A DNA stretch of 64,000 bases, from the NCBI GenBank assembly GCA_024734555.1, contig JANPWX010000081.1, forward strand, positions 3,248,825 through 3,312,824. Direction: 5' to 3'. This DNA is from Trochalopteron elliotii. Taxonomy: Eukaryota; Chordata; Aves; Passeriformes; Leiothrichidae. Below, in pieces: positions 27,521-40,130 of this stretch. A program made the translations under genes and the position numbers. Under the pieces are notes generated by a model. The model worked only from the letters and a program-made list of their open reading frames with translations, ran no database searches and was not told the origin of the DNA. Position 1 is the first letter of the stretch. Every line of letters begins with the position of its first letter.

Positions 27521-30500
27521 CTAAATTCCACTTTCTGCTGCATGAACACAATGCACGAGCAAAACCGAAACACCTTTCCTGGCACAGGCAGCCATCATAC
27601 TCGGGAGGACAGTTAAGAAAGTAGGTCTGATTAAAACAAACAGCCTTCACAGTAACAGAGCTTGCCTGGGGATGCAGCTTGTCACCACATTGAAACAGTT
27701 TTCTGAGCTTGCTTCCAGTTATTTGAAACAGTGTTCGGTGCTTTACCTTTGACGAATTTTACCTGTTCAACTTACCTGAACCAGTGGCCATAGATTCATA
27801 TTGGAGTTACATCTTTTCCAAATCCAGCTAAACAAAATGGAAATATTCTTATGACAAAATCTATTTCACACTGTAGCCCAACAGTCATCTCAAACACTAC
27901 CCTAATTATCTAACACAAGAGATTAACAAGTCAAAACAGTGACTTCAATCTGTTGAAGGTCTGCAAAATGTTGTTTTGCAATATACCAACACCAAAGTTT
28001 TTTAGTGCTTGGACAAAGAGCAGCAGTTTAGATATAAGTTGTTAAAGACATTGGGATGTTTATGTCACTAGCATACAGTGACATAGTTGTAACCTTGGAA
28101 CATGTAATAATTTAACACCAGCAAAAATATGGAAAAAGTTTATTTTTCATTTTTTCAACTATGGCAACTAACCAAACAAAATACCCTGGAACATTTTCAT
28201 CAGTAATGCAGAGAGAAAAATCTACAGTATTACACACCTGTCCTGGTCATATTGCAGATGGCAGATCAGCAATGAAGAAGGTACCTGAATGATTAAAGAG
28301 GAACTTATACACTAAGCAGGTTACAGCAATGTGTGATGACGAGGGGTGCTAACCTTACAGAGCAGAAAAAAAAAATCTAAAAGCCTGTTTGAGGATTTCA
28401 CATTACTGCTTCCCTTTTTTTTTAAAAAAAAAGAATCTCCAAAGAGACACAGGATATTCTCAGTATATTTTCCTACTGTGCTGCTCATCCATATAAAAGA
28501 AACCACCTCCAGGCAAATCTGTCCCTAAAGAACTGGAAACTGTATGTGCTTTTCCACTACACATTATCCTGCTCGCCTCCTTCATCTACCAGATTAAAGG
28601 ACTTAAAACAAACATTACGTACAAGAACTCACTCTTCCCCCAATTTCTCAAAATTGAACAAAGATTTTTGTTGTTGTCATTATGAGGATACAAAATTTTG
28701 CTCTGCCAGGCTGACATTCAAGTTCCTTGGAATTACAGTGATTAATTTCATTAGTCATTACAAGGGTGGGGTCCCCCTGTTTGGTTCTCAGGGGAACCAT
28801 GTGGCTTACAGGAAACCCAAACCAAGTTCTGTATCAACTTCTTGTCCTACAATTGAATTAATTCTTCCCTTGTTTTGTTGGTTTTAACAAGCAAACCGAC
28901 CACGTGCCACTGCTTCTCATTTAGGATGGGTATTACCACCCTTTCTCCTCCTGAACATTTCTGTCTTCCTTCTTAAAGGAACATTCACTTGAAAGGAGTG
29001 TTACCTTTACAGTGCACAGAAGGGAAGTGGAGCTGTCTGTGCACATGTGGGATGTCCTTGCTGGAGATTACTCAAAAGGCCTAGGAAACTGAACACGAAG
29101 CTCAGGACCTGTTTGAATTCTACAACCTGGCTGCAGGTAAGAACACTCTCTCTAAAAACACAAAAAACTGAACAAAAACTGACAAAGGCAACCTGAAATC
29201 ATGAGCAACTTTGTCTTGCTCATGTTTCCATAATTCCTACCCCCATCCCCCGCAATTCAGAAAATCATTTTGAAGTCTATTGTTACTGAATAATTGATCT
29301 TACAGAAATTATAGACCCAATGGGTGACATTATTTCACCATACACATCTGTTACTGGCATCACTAGACTGGATCTCTGTTAATAGGTCAGAAACACAGAT
29401 TTTATTACAGAATTGGCTGCCAGTATCTAATAATTCTAGATGTCTTCCAATGGGCAACCTGTGATCAGTGAGCTGCAAGGATACAAGGATAGCACTGACT
29501 TCATTTTTCAAATGGTCCCACGGACATCCTCTCAGCAGCATGTGAGAGACAATAAACAATTAGTGTTTGCTTGTGTTTCTCAACAGGGCTGATGCAGAAC
29601 AAATCCAAACGTTTCAACTTGTCTACATAACATCATAAAATTCATTGATATTTTGTTGCATTGAATATTTTTTTCTATTTTCAGAAGCATACTTTATCAG
29701 AACTGCATTTATTATTCATATTGAAGTCCTGGCTCAAAACTCACTGTGCTAGTCTCCTACAAAACACTGATGAAAGATGGTTCTGGATTGCAGAATTTAC
29801 AGTCTACAAGACAGATGAAAGATGAATATAAAGAAGCCTATACTGAGGAACATGACTGCTCAGTGTCAGAAACTCTCTCAGTGCAGTGATTGCTAAAGAG
29901 GTTAAACCAGTCCCCAAGCTCATTTTGCCTCATTTTTAAGTGAGAACGTTGTTGAGTGCGAGGTTTTTCTGATGGAGAACATGTTCTTTAAAACTGCACC
30001 TGGGATACACCCATCTGAACAAAACTCCCCAAAAACAGTAGTTCAAGCTGCTAATTAGCCTTCTGAATGAAATTATTGCAGTCACTTCCCAGCTCGTTTA
30101 GATTCCAATTGGTGATAAAGGAGAACAGGAAGTATAAGTGATAAGTGAGTTATACTACTTACATGACAAATTACCTAGAAATGCTTGGTGGGTTTTTTTT
30201 TTTTTTTTCCTGAACCCCTGTCACTTAAAACCTCCCAAGTGATCATTCTATATGAAATTACTCCTGGATGAATGCCTTAGTTGTGTGTTTCCTTTTGTTT
30301 GCTCTTTGTAGTTTCTGTTAGTTTTAGAGATGGAAATCAACACTGCTAATCTATATCATTATTTTCTATAATTTCTATCTGGATCCAATAAAAAAATGCT
30401 TGATTGTTATGAAGTGCATTTCTTTTTCATGCCCTCATGCTTTCTGCAGTATTAGACAAAACTATGATAAATCTAAGGGTGGTAATTATGTTATTGAAAT

Positions 30501-31526
30501 TATATATTAAGCCTCCAATGGCAGTCACCCTAGACAGAGACAGAAGAATAGAGACTTATGATTGTAGTAACCCTTTTCTTTTCTTCCTTTTATTTCAGAA
30601 GAAAGCCTCTGCAATAGGTTATTCACCTTACTATTTAATTAAGCTATGAAATCAGTATTAAGCTACAGTTTGATTTTAGTACTATTCAGCTCTTTTATTC
30701 CTTCAACAATTTTAATTCAACATCTGGACGAACAGTCTGAATGGTTGGTACTATACCAGAGCAGTTACTGCTCCAAGGTCTAAAAAGAAAAACGTGGGTG
30801 TGTGGATATGCACAAACTATCACTGGTCAGCTCCCTCTTGAAAAGGAGCAAATTCTGCCAGGAAGTAAATATCTCCCCCATTGACACACCAGTTCCTTCC
30901 TCATTTTTCAAGATAATTAAATTTCATAGGCATCTTTATTCCCCAAACACTTCTCCAAGAGAACAGAGACACTACATAATCTATGGGTTTGTTATGACAC
31001 ACACTGAATATTTAGTTAGCTTTCTTGCTTTTCTTCTCTTTCAGCAATAGCTTTTCCCAATTTGCCTGTCTCTGTATCTCTGGGCAATCAAACCCCTAAA
31101 ATTTATAGAAAAGGTCTACAGGGGAACTAGACATACAAGGCAGTGCAATTTGGTTATAAATGAGGACTCACAGGTACAAAAAGACCTCAGTGAAACACAA
31201 AATTCCTGATTTACTAGACCATTTCCAGAACCCACACCTCCACTTCTTCAATAGGGAAGGGAGAGGGACACAGAGGAGAGGGCAAGGAGAAAAAAAAATA
31301 CCATAAATCCAACAAAAAAAACCCCAAGAAACCAAAACACACAATCCAAAGAAAAATCAAAGGAAAAAACCTCCCCACAAAACACACAAAGAAACACCAA
31401 AAGTCGCTGTCTCAGACCAGTCTACGAAGAAGAGGCAGTTTATTTAAGGTCAGTTTTCTCCTGAAACTTTATAAGACAACTGAACATGGAAAAAAAAAAA
31501 AAAAAGAAAGACAAAAAAGCAGATAC

Positions 31527-31532
31527 TTTATT
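31527..31532 (-). terminator. Poly(A) signal AATAAA and 3' end of the gene
   Basis: On the minus strand AATAAA is followed by a strongly T-rich stretch (about 31484-31520), the usual downstream element. It lies about 410 bp past the stop codon at 31942-31944, so the 3' UTR would be about 31941-31510. I saw no earlier AATAAA in between. Confidence 0.6.
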
Positions 31533-31941
31533 GCATCCTAAAGCTTTGCCTGAAGCAAGGCAAAGGTGATAATGAGAAACATCTTCATGGCTGTATTCTC
31601 AGGGAAACCACTCTTGAAAATGGCTTTTGGGAAAAGCAAGGTCTCCACTACTGTATATTGCTATATGCTCAAAATATGCTTTTTTCCATGCCACTTCCTA
31701 TGATACTAAAATTTCTAATAATATATAATCAAATGTATGCTACTAAAAATCAAACTTTTTGTAAATGACGTGATGAAATCTTTCATACATAACTGAAACT
31801 GGTTAAAACAAGAGCAACATCCACTTACACAAATAATTCTGCTTCTAGTTGAAAATTGTGGGGAGAATAAAAAAAAAAGCTAAAACAATAACTAACAATA
31901 AAACTCTTTAAAGTAAAGCATAATCCCACTACATGATCTTT

Positions 31942-32120
31942 CTAGTAATGTGGTCTGTCTTCACTTCCCTGGTAGTGACAGCCCATGGCATCCAGAATGT
32001 GTCTGAAGTGATAACTGAAGATTTTTGTCTCCTTTGAAACACAGATGTATAAATTATGTACATTGTGAATGTGCATAAGGCCACAGCCTAAGGTCTCCAA
32101 CATTTCTGGGTTCCTTTTCA
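31942..32120 (-). CDS. Terminal coding exon of the minus-strand gene
   Basis: A strong acceptor (pyrimidine tract ending 'tttccag') precedes 2 bases that complete a Val codon begun in exon 37888-37801. Fifty-eight codons follow, then TAG at 31944-31942. The peptide runs KRNPEMLETLGCG, continues through HNLYICVSKETKIF, and ends GSEDRPHY. The length (179 = 2 + 58 codons + stop) fits exactly. Codon use and the absence of stops look like real coding sequence. The two other frames are closed. I do not recognise the C-terminus. Confidence 0.85.
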
Positions 32121-33828
32121 CTGGAAATAGGAAAACACAGTATTAATCTCAAATATGGACAATTATTTGAGCTTATATTCTCAGTAGTCTTGAAAAGTGA
32201 TTTCTTATTTCTTCTTCTTTTCTCTCACACAATGAACTTATTCAGACAAATATATTTTCCATTGATAATGTCAGGTTTAAAATATGCAAGACACTCTGGG
32301 AGAGGAAAACAGTGACATCCATTTCTCTTCCACAGCATACAATGCAAAACAAAACAAAAAAAACCTGCTTGTGTTTGTTTCTTTCTGTATGGAGAAGCAT
32401 CCACATTTCACCTGCTTTTTGCTGTTGAAAAACAAGCAAATAATGGTAATCTTAGAGAGGAGACTGAAAGAACTTAGTTGTTCTCCCTTCTCCTGAATAC
32501 CAGTTTGAGATGCTTATGTAAAGATGTCATTTTAACATTTAAAAGCTGCTACCTCACCTTCTAGTGGCAGAATCATGTGTAAAGAAACACTGGGACATGG
32601 TTAACCAGAAGATTCTAGGAAATCTATACAAACATCTATGCTTTTCTTCAGGAAGTTTGTGTTTTAATAAACTGAACACATGACAGGCCACTGATCACTC
32701 CTCTGTAAATCAGATACCTTGTTGCAGGCTCAGTTGCTTAGATACAGAGTAATTGGGTAAGTGAATAAATCAAATTATCAATAACATACACAATTGCATC
32801 CTATTATTGAAACAGTCAATTGAGGTAATTTTTAGATTAGCTAGAAAAGAGACATTTAGAATTTACTTGACAATATGAGATGCCAAATAATTAAATGAAC
32901 ATTAGTAGACATTTTAAGATTTGGTCATTGCAGATACATTGGAAGCATCATTGTTCTCTTTACAACAATAATTGCAGGAGCTACTCATGTAAAGTATCTC
33001 TCCAGTCATTCTGAAATAAACACTCAACTAAACGCTTCACAAACTGTCGTTCCTGATACAAGGTAAACCCTTATGAAGTGAACTTACAATGTAACCATCT
33101 GAAACCATTCAGCCTGCATTGATTTTCCTGCATTTGACAACAATGCAATACAGAAAAGATGGGGAAAGTTCAGCTTACAGCAGAGATGATTAATAGGAGA
33201 CAGACTAAAGGTGCACAAAATAACATATGGAAGAGAAAACGCAAATTAGACACTTCTAATTGCTCTGTCTCCTAATGCAAGAGCAAAGGCCAATCAATGA
33301 ATCTGAAAAGCAGACACTTAGAATTAATGAAGGAAATCTTTTTACACAAGCTATAATTAATCTTTGAAAATCACTTCCACAAAATAGAAAACCACACAGC
33401 TTATTGAAAAAAAGATATAGATAACAATAACATCTATTTGTATTTAATAGGATGATAAATAAAATAAATTGATCATTGATTGTTGGGAGTTATAAGGGGC
33501 CCTAAAGGAAAACAGTTTTTAAGAAGAGCAACTTATTCTGTCCTAATCAAATAAAAGAATTGTTATGTTCCTTCTTCTTGGAGCTCTCTTAGAGCTTACT
33601 ATTGACAGCTATTAGAGTATATAGGTAAGAACTCTAAGTTGATACAACACATTGGAATTCATAGTCTTCCAGAAAGTATCTATGAAGTCATTAATCTCGT
33701 TGATTGACTCTCCCTAGATCTCACTAGATAATTGTAGGGACTTTGCTGCAAGATCTGTAATGGCAATGACAGCTACTGTCCTTTTAGAGAGAACTGTGAA
33801 CTCCTGAAATAAATGAGGACCTGTTTTC

Positions 33829-33845
33829 TTTTTTTTTTTTTTTTT
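33829..33845 (+). repeat. Poly(T)17 tract
   Basis: A homopolymer run directly abuts the 5' edge of the CR1 relic that follows. Confidence 0.9.
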
Positions 33846-33849
33846 AACT

Positions 33850-35582
33850 TTCAGATTCTAGAGTTTCTGAACACACTGGTGATAATTTCCTGACATGCTG
33901 AGAATGAATCCAACAAAAGGAGACACTCTGCTGAACACTATAATTAACAGCAAGGAAGAATATGTTGAGAATGTGAAAGCTGGGGTAACCTTGGCTGCAG
34001 AAACCATGACATGGTGAGGTGCCTGTGAGAAGGCAAATAACCAGACTACAACCCTGGACTGGAGTAAAGCAGATCTTGACTTGTCCAGGAACCTGCCTGG
34101 AAGAATCCCACATGCCTAAAAAGAATAGGGCTTCAGGAAATCTAGTTGATTTTCAAGGATTACCTTTTCTGAACTCAAGAGCCATCCATCCCAACAAACA
34201 GGAAACAAGCAAGAGGTAGCAAGAGATATGTAAAGATTAAAATGGAGCTCCTGACAAGAGCCAGGCATAAAAGAGAAGCGTACAGAAGTGGAAGCAGGGG
34301 CAGATGACCCAGGAGAATGCAGATGCTGCCTGAATATGCAGGGACAATGTCACAGAACCAGCCCAGACCTGAACCCAGTAAGAGACAAAGGGCAAGAAGA
34401 AAGGCTCTTGTTTGGTACAGCAAGCAGCAAACAGAACACTGGGGAAATGTAGGTCTGAATGGAAGAGGTGATCCAGTGGCAAAGGACACAGGACACTGCT
34501 CAAGACCTTTTTCACTTGTGTCTTTCCTGGTAGCTGTAGCACTCAGTAATCACAGGTCTCTGAGATAAGCTGTGAAGTCCAGAATAAGGAAGACCTACTC
34601 TTGATGGAGGAGAATCAAGTTAGGAAACCATTTAAACCAGAGAGAAAGATACAAGTTCATAGGACTTGATGGGTGTCACTCCTCAGTTCTGAGGAAACAG
34701 GTCAGTGTCATTGTAAGGCCACTCTGCATAGTCTTTGACAGGCCTGGCTGGCCAGAAGAGGTTTATAAGAAAGAAATCATATATACTCCTTCTAAATTCC
34801 ACAATGGCAGGGAGGACGATAACTATAAGCTACTCAGTTTCACCTTGATCCCTGGAACAAACATGGAGTGATAATCCTGGAATCCATCACCAAACACATT
34901 TGAAAGACAGGAACAAGAAGGGGGTTGGATACAGGCAGCAAATATTCATGAAGAGAACATCATGCTTTAGCAATCTAATAGCTTTCTGTGGTGAAATGAC
35001 TGGTTAACTGGATGAGAGGGCAACAACAGATGTTTATCTTTATTTTGGCACAGCATTCAACACTGCTAACACACTTAGAGATGACCTACTGAGGTACAGA
35101 CCAGATAAATGAAGTAAGGTCCATTGAAAACTGAGTTAAATACCAGGTCAAATGGTTGTGAGCAGCAGCACAATGCTCATCTGAAACCCAGCATCAGTGG
35201 TGTATCCCAGGGGTTGATAGTGGGGTCAAAACTATTAAACACTTTTGTTAGTGGCGTGGATGAGGGGTCTGCAGGTGACATAAACAGAGTGAAGATAGGA
35301 GGCATATAAATACCTGACAGAGGGAGTAAAGATGATAGAGACAGACTTCCCAGTGGTGCCCAGAAGCAGGACCAGAGGAGCAACAAGTAGAAACAGAAAC
35401 ACAGAACATTCCTTTTTTTTTTTTTTTTTTTTAATACAGTGAAGATAGTTTACCACTAGATTAAGACATTCAAAACACAAGTGAATATGGCCCTGACTTC
35501 CCTGCTCTCGGCTGACTCTGCTCTTTGCAAAAGTTGGACCAGAAGATCTGCAGAGGTGCCCTCCTGACTCTGCCAGACTGTG
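33850..35582 (+). mobile_element. Old CR1 LINE copy, about 1.7 kb, ORF2 to 3' end
   Basis: The whole stretch aligns in order with CR1 ORF2 and the 3' end. There is an endonuclease-end block near 33860-34020, then the linker region ('gagctcctgacaagagcc' at about 34244, 'aagcgtacagaagtggaag' at about 34276), the RT region (about 34640-35300) and the 3' tail ('ttggaccagaagatctgca' at about 35534). Many substitutions, indels and stops are present, so it is ancient and inactive. A T20 run at 35413-35432 interrupts it. It is antisense to the host gene and lies in its last intron. Confidence 0.85.
35413..35432 (+). repeat. Poly(T)20 tract inside the CR1 relic
   Basis: Twenty T residues sit where the CR1 3' region is expected to continue, so this is probably homopolymer growth after insertion. 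Confidence 0.92.
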
Positions 35583-37800
35583 CTTTCCAAATTAATCATA
35601 ACAGAGCATCCAGGACCTTTCACAATACTGGAAGTCACAGTAGCTGAAAATATGGAATAAAGTGACAGCAAGGACTTCTGGTGAAGCCCCAAACCAGAAA
35701 TGAGTGTAGGTGTTTCCCTCAGGGAAGGGGAGATACCCTTGAAGGCCCAGGAACTCCCTATGATTACATCAGTTACAAGCTTATGTGGCTTCACTAAAAC
35801 TCTAAATAACATATAAGGGCAATCAAAACAAATAAAGCTTAAATAATTCAGAAGAGCTGGCCTTTTTAAATCCACCCTGAGATGCACAGATACCAATTAC
35901 CTAGCTACCACATACAAGGCTACACTGTGCTTTCACTTCAGGTCAGGATACATCAACCAAAACTCTCAAGGGCAAGAGGAAAGATACTTTCATCTCTTGA
36001 GCTCTGCCAAAGACTGTTTCACAGCAAAAACCTTTTACTCTTCTGAATATTTTCAGCTACCTCAGCCTAGTATGGAGGCCAGAGGAAACATTTCTCCCCT
36101 GTACCAGGGAGCACAGACCAAAGGGGCACTCTGTGCCCCCAGGCTCAGCATGACTCTGTCCTGCTCTTGCATACACCTGTGATGATCAGGCACAGCAGAC
36201 CACAGAGACAATACAGCAGAAAAAACCTGCTAATTTGACATGTCCTCTAAAAACCAGGTCAGAGTGCCTTTAAGCTAAATAAACCACGTTCTGCTGATCT
36301 TATAAAAAAATGGCTTTAGCTTTAGGCACTGAAAGTATTTCCCCTCAAATGACTAAATACTTCTGCTTAAAATACAGGTCTTCTTCAAGTCTTTTCAGGA
36401 GTGATAGAAATATTAACAAAACACAGTCCTACTAGCAATTAAACTCTTAGAGGATTAAAAAGCACATATTTAACTTTTTTTTTTACTCCACAAACTACAA
36501 TAGCTACCTTTTGGGCCATGGTCTAATTAAGTATTTTTAAAAGCAATTTCCATTTCACTAGAGATTATGAAGCAAGTAGGTTTTATTCTTTTTACTTTGT
36601 TTTGACAGCTTACTCTAAGACACTTCCTTACCTTAATATGTTTTATCACAGCTCTATAATTAAGGAATAAAGAAAACACAGTGAGACTACTTCCTCTCTA
36701 TTCATGTCACCACTAATCAAAATACCTATGTACATACACTTCATTATTTGCATAAATTTTGGGGTAAGCATGGTGATTTAAGCATGGTGATTTGGGGAAT
36801 TCCCAGGGTTTTGAATCTATAATTTATCTGGTCTTTCAAGGATATGCTAGGTATCTCCCAAGAGAGGTAGTTTTCTCTACTAAGCAAAGAGAAAACCATG
36901 TTTCCAAAATTATCCCTGTTAGATATAAGGAAAGAAATATGTGTAAAAAGCTTTTTCAGCACCTTCAGTCTTGGAAAGGTTTAATACTGGTTTGGCTTAA
37001 GGCCAGCATGACAACACATGTCTTAAAACAATGTTTAATTGATGAGGATACACAGGTGAATAAAAGCAGACAATTGGATCAATTTAAACACCCAGCTGAA
37101 TTTTTATTACTTTAACAAGCTGAACATTAATGCATCTCTAGTGTAAAGAGGTGAGAGTATGACTGATATATGACTCATAAACACAACAAACCCATTATAT
37201 ATAATTTTCCTTACCAACAGGAAAAACTCCCCTGGGAGAGGAGGAAATTACTTAACTGAGAGCTACAAAGATTTCAGATGTCCCCTTTCCCCCAGGCAGG
37301 CTAATCCACCAATAAAATCCCAGATTTCTGTTCTGAAAACTGTTCTTGAGACCTTTGTATTTAAGCTGGTCCTCCAGCTGTTCCCTTACCTGCCATCCAG
37401 TATTCTAGGCATAGAGAGCTGAGCAACACAAAAAGGATTTGCCAAATACCCCACCAAGTATTCTGGCATTCAGTTTCCCACCCCTTCAGTAAAATGGGAT
37501 AGGCTTGGTATAAGTGGATCAGCAAGCACTTTTCCAAGTTCTCATGTGGAAGTGATGCCTACATATTCAAGCCCATGGGGAATCTGGAAGAACTAAAGGA
37601 GTGGGTGCTGGGTTGGTATTTGATTCTAGCCAAACAAGAGAATCCCAACAGGCAATGCATTACAGAACAGAAGGCAGAATGCATACCTGGAGAGCTCTTT
37701 TCCTGCTTTGTATTTCTTCTCTCTATAGAACTATTGATGTAAAACTAGATGGCTAAAAAAACCCTAAATAAAATGAAGAACAAACAAACACAAAATGTAC

Positions 37801-37888
37801 CTGCAAGCATTTCATCAACCATTTCTGCAACCCCCAGAAACAGCTGTCTCATTTCATCAGACAGCAACATCACTTCTATCCACCTCAG
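37801..37888 (-). CDS. Penultimate coding exon of the minus-strand gene
   Basis: The acceptor is 'cccttgtttcag' and the donor 'GCAG|gtacat'. The 88-bp exon starts at a codon boundary and encodes 29 codons (LRWIEVMLLSDEM, then RQLFLGVAEMVDEMLA) plus one base. That base (G) joins TG of the terminal exon to give Val, a clean phase match. The other two frames hit stops. The peptide looks like amphipathic helix. The exon before it in the transcript is not settled (see findings). Confidence 0.85.
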
Positions 37889-40050
37889 CTGAAACAAGGG
37901 AATTGACTGCACAGTTCAAATAGGAATAAGACCATGCTGAATGAAGAAAAACCTTCACTGCTGGTAATACTACTGAACAGCTACAACTGCACCCAAAATT
38001 AACATGTATCAATCACTCATAGCCTGAAGTAGAAAAAACACTTGATTTTCCCATGTATTATGCTTTCCTTTGCTCCTAGGCATTGAAGGAAAACAACTCA
38101 AAAGTTATTGACTGACAAGGCAAGAAAAAACAGGATGCCACCATTCTTTTCATGCAATTCTCCCTTCTTGGACAAAAAGGGTGATGATGATGAAGATGAT
38201 GCCAAGCTGTGCATACCTCACTCTCATAAAAGCAGGATGAAATTCCTTAATTTTCCAGGCCATGGATACACACAACAGCAGCTGCAAGACCGTCAGACAA
38301 ATAATGTGTTATGATATTAGGCAACTAAAATTAAAGTGTATTTGTCCTTCAACATCAGTGAAGTCAGCTTAGAAACTTATTCTCTGAAGTAACTGAGATC
38401 TATTTTGTTTGGTTGGTTTTTTTTCATCATCTCTTCTACCTAGAAGAGATACAGTGTGTTAACATCCTTGGATAATGTCATTGTTATCAACTGTTTTCAG
38501 AAAGCAACTGTGATTAAAATAATGAAAATTATCCTGAAAGATCTTGAATGAGATAAAACCTTAATATTTTCAAATGCATATTCAGGAAGGTGTAGCTATA
38601 TTTTAGTCTGGTTTTAGAAAACAGACACAGTTGCTTCAATTACGAAAATACAGATATGGTTTTGAGCAATAATTTTTAAGGATTGCTGCTACCCCATCTC
38701 CATCTCAGTGGGAAAAATGAAAGGACTAGATTTCAAATATTATAAAAAAATGTTTAATGTTTACAGGATAAAGGTCTAAGATAGAGAAGTAGCATTGTAT
38801 TTCTTGAGTGAACCATTCAATATTGGACAATACAGTAAACACAAGAATGATTTAGAAGACATCACAAGTAAGTGCACGGGGTAAAACAAAGTTTCTGTTG
38901 CCTCTTTCTTGAAGTACAAAAGGAGCATTGTGTCCCACTCTCAAATCTGAGCTGTTTTAAGGAGTGATGCTAACATGCTTCATTTGCACCTTATTAATGT
39001 ATTTGATCATTATATTTTCAAGTGGATGTGGAAGATGACTTTGTCAGGAATGTTAGACTTTTACAGGGCAAATGACAAACTTTTTATGAATACAATTTGT
39101 TATTGTCAAGTATTTAGCCATTTTTATTGACCCCCAATTTACTTTCAAGAAAAACCAGCAATTCAAACTCTGAAACAAATAATCTGACCACAGATATCAG
39201 AACAGTATTAATTAACCAGTTTATTTTTTCTACAGAACACTGTCTGAATTAAATGCCCATGATTATTTTTTTTTCTAGATGAACTTGGTGTTAACACAGA
39301 GAAATCCTCCTCTCATATCACAGTAGGCTCAAGGTGTCCTAAGGACACATGCTCCTGCCAAACAGGCACTTTTACCAAATGACTGAAGCCTGATATGAAG
39401 AACCATCAGTTATCCTTATGGGACAGCCACAAACAGACAGAACAGATAAAGAAACAACATATTTCTTAATTTACAATCTGTTACCATAACATGGATGCAT
39501 TATGAGCAGGCAGTAGCTTTACAAGATGCCATATTACTTATTCATTAGACCATTTGATCTTCATAAAAGCAATGCTCTGAAAGCTGCTGCTCTATTTGCC
39601 ACATCATGCTCAATAGAAAGAAAAAAATGTTAGTTTATGGGAAATCCAAAGAGTTAAGTTTGGGGTTTTTTTAAGAAGATATTTCATTTCTTATTTGACT
39701 ACTGATTTTTCCATAAAGTTCCAAAACAGTCCAAATTTAATTTTTTCCTTCACTTTTACTCAGGCAAAGTGCCTTGTGCTAACAATACATTTAAAATGGC
39801 TCTCAGAAGTGGAACTTAAGCCCTAAACATGCCACAGGAAGAAAAAGACTTGGCGCCATCCTTTAGTAAATTATTGCCTCACCTCACAGAGGAATTTGGG
39901 CAAAGAAATTTACAGTTACTTTAAGCTTTCATTTCCTTCCAATGAAACAGAATGTGGAGGTTTTTTGCTTAAAGAACTGCCTCAAATTGGATAAAACCAC
40001 CCAAAGTGGATTATGGTCTTCATTGTCCTTTATGTGCAGAATTTACTTAC

Positions 40051-40130
40051 TGACCAGAACAATCCCATCATTTATCTTCAAGACATTTCCTATGGGTTTA
40101 TCCCATTTTGGAGGAGCATTTTCTAGCTCC
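40051..40130 (-). CDS. Internal coding exon of the minus-strand gene
   Basis: The donor 'GTCA|gtaagt' is near-perfect. The acceptor is 'ttagtccag', with a weaker pyrimidine tract. One base completes the Lys codon begun in exon 43675-43561. Twenty-six codons follow (ELENAPPKWDKPIG, then NVLKINDGIVLV) and one base is left over. Only this frame is open. Confidence 0.85.

Larger units (their letters stand above)
25259..31509. other. Region downstream of the minus-strand gene; no gene recognised
   Basis: No exon was supported. It includes the poly(A)30 run, a C/T-rich block at 27180-27520 and a T16 run at 30193-30208. The minus-strand gene appears to end just to the right of this stretch. Confidence 0.4.
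32121..37800 (-). other. Last intron (about 5.7 kb)
   Basis: The intron lies between exons 37888-37801 and 32120-31942, with GT and AG at the expected ends. It contains the old 1.7-kb CR1 at 33850-35582. A tandem duplication of 'agcatggtgattt' sits at about 36768-36793. The rest is unrecognised AT-rich DNA. Confidence 0.7.

Noticed and set aside
27132..27524. Overlapping 130- and 110-codon plus-strand frames
   Set aside because: A pyrimidine-rich block lacks stops in several frames at once. The Pro/Ser-rich products reflect composition.
38159..38336. Exon candidates on the minus strand near 38.2 kb
   Set aside because: Two overlapping open stretches have plausible acceptors, but neither accepts the single spare base left by exon 40130-40051.
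38890..38907. Exon candidate after the acceptor near 38907
   Set aside because: With the acceptor as read, the required frame leaves no donor ending on a codon boundary. An acceptor 4 bases later fits but is weak.
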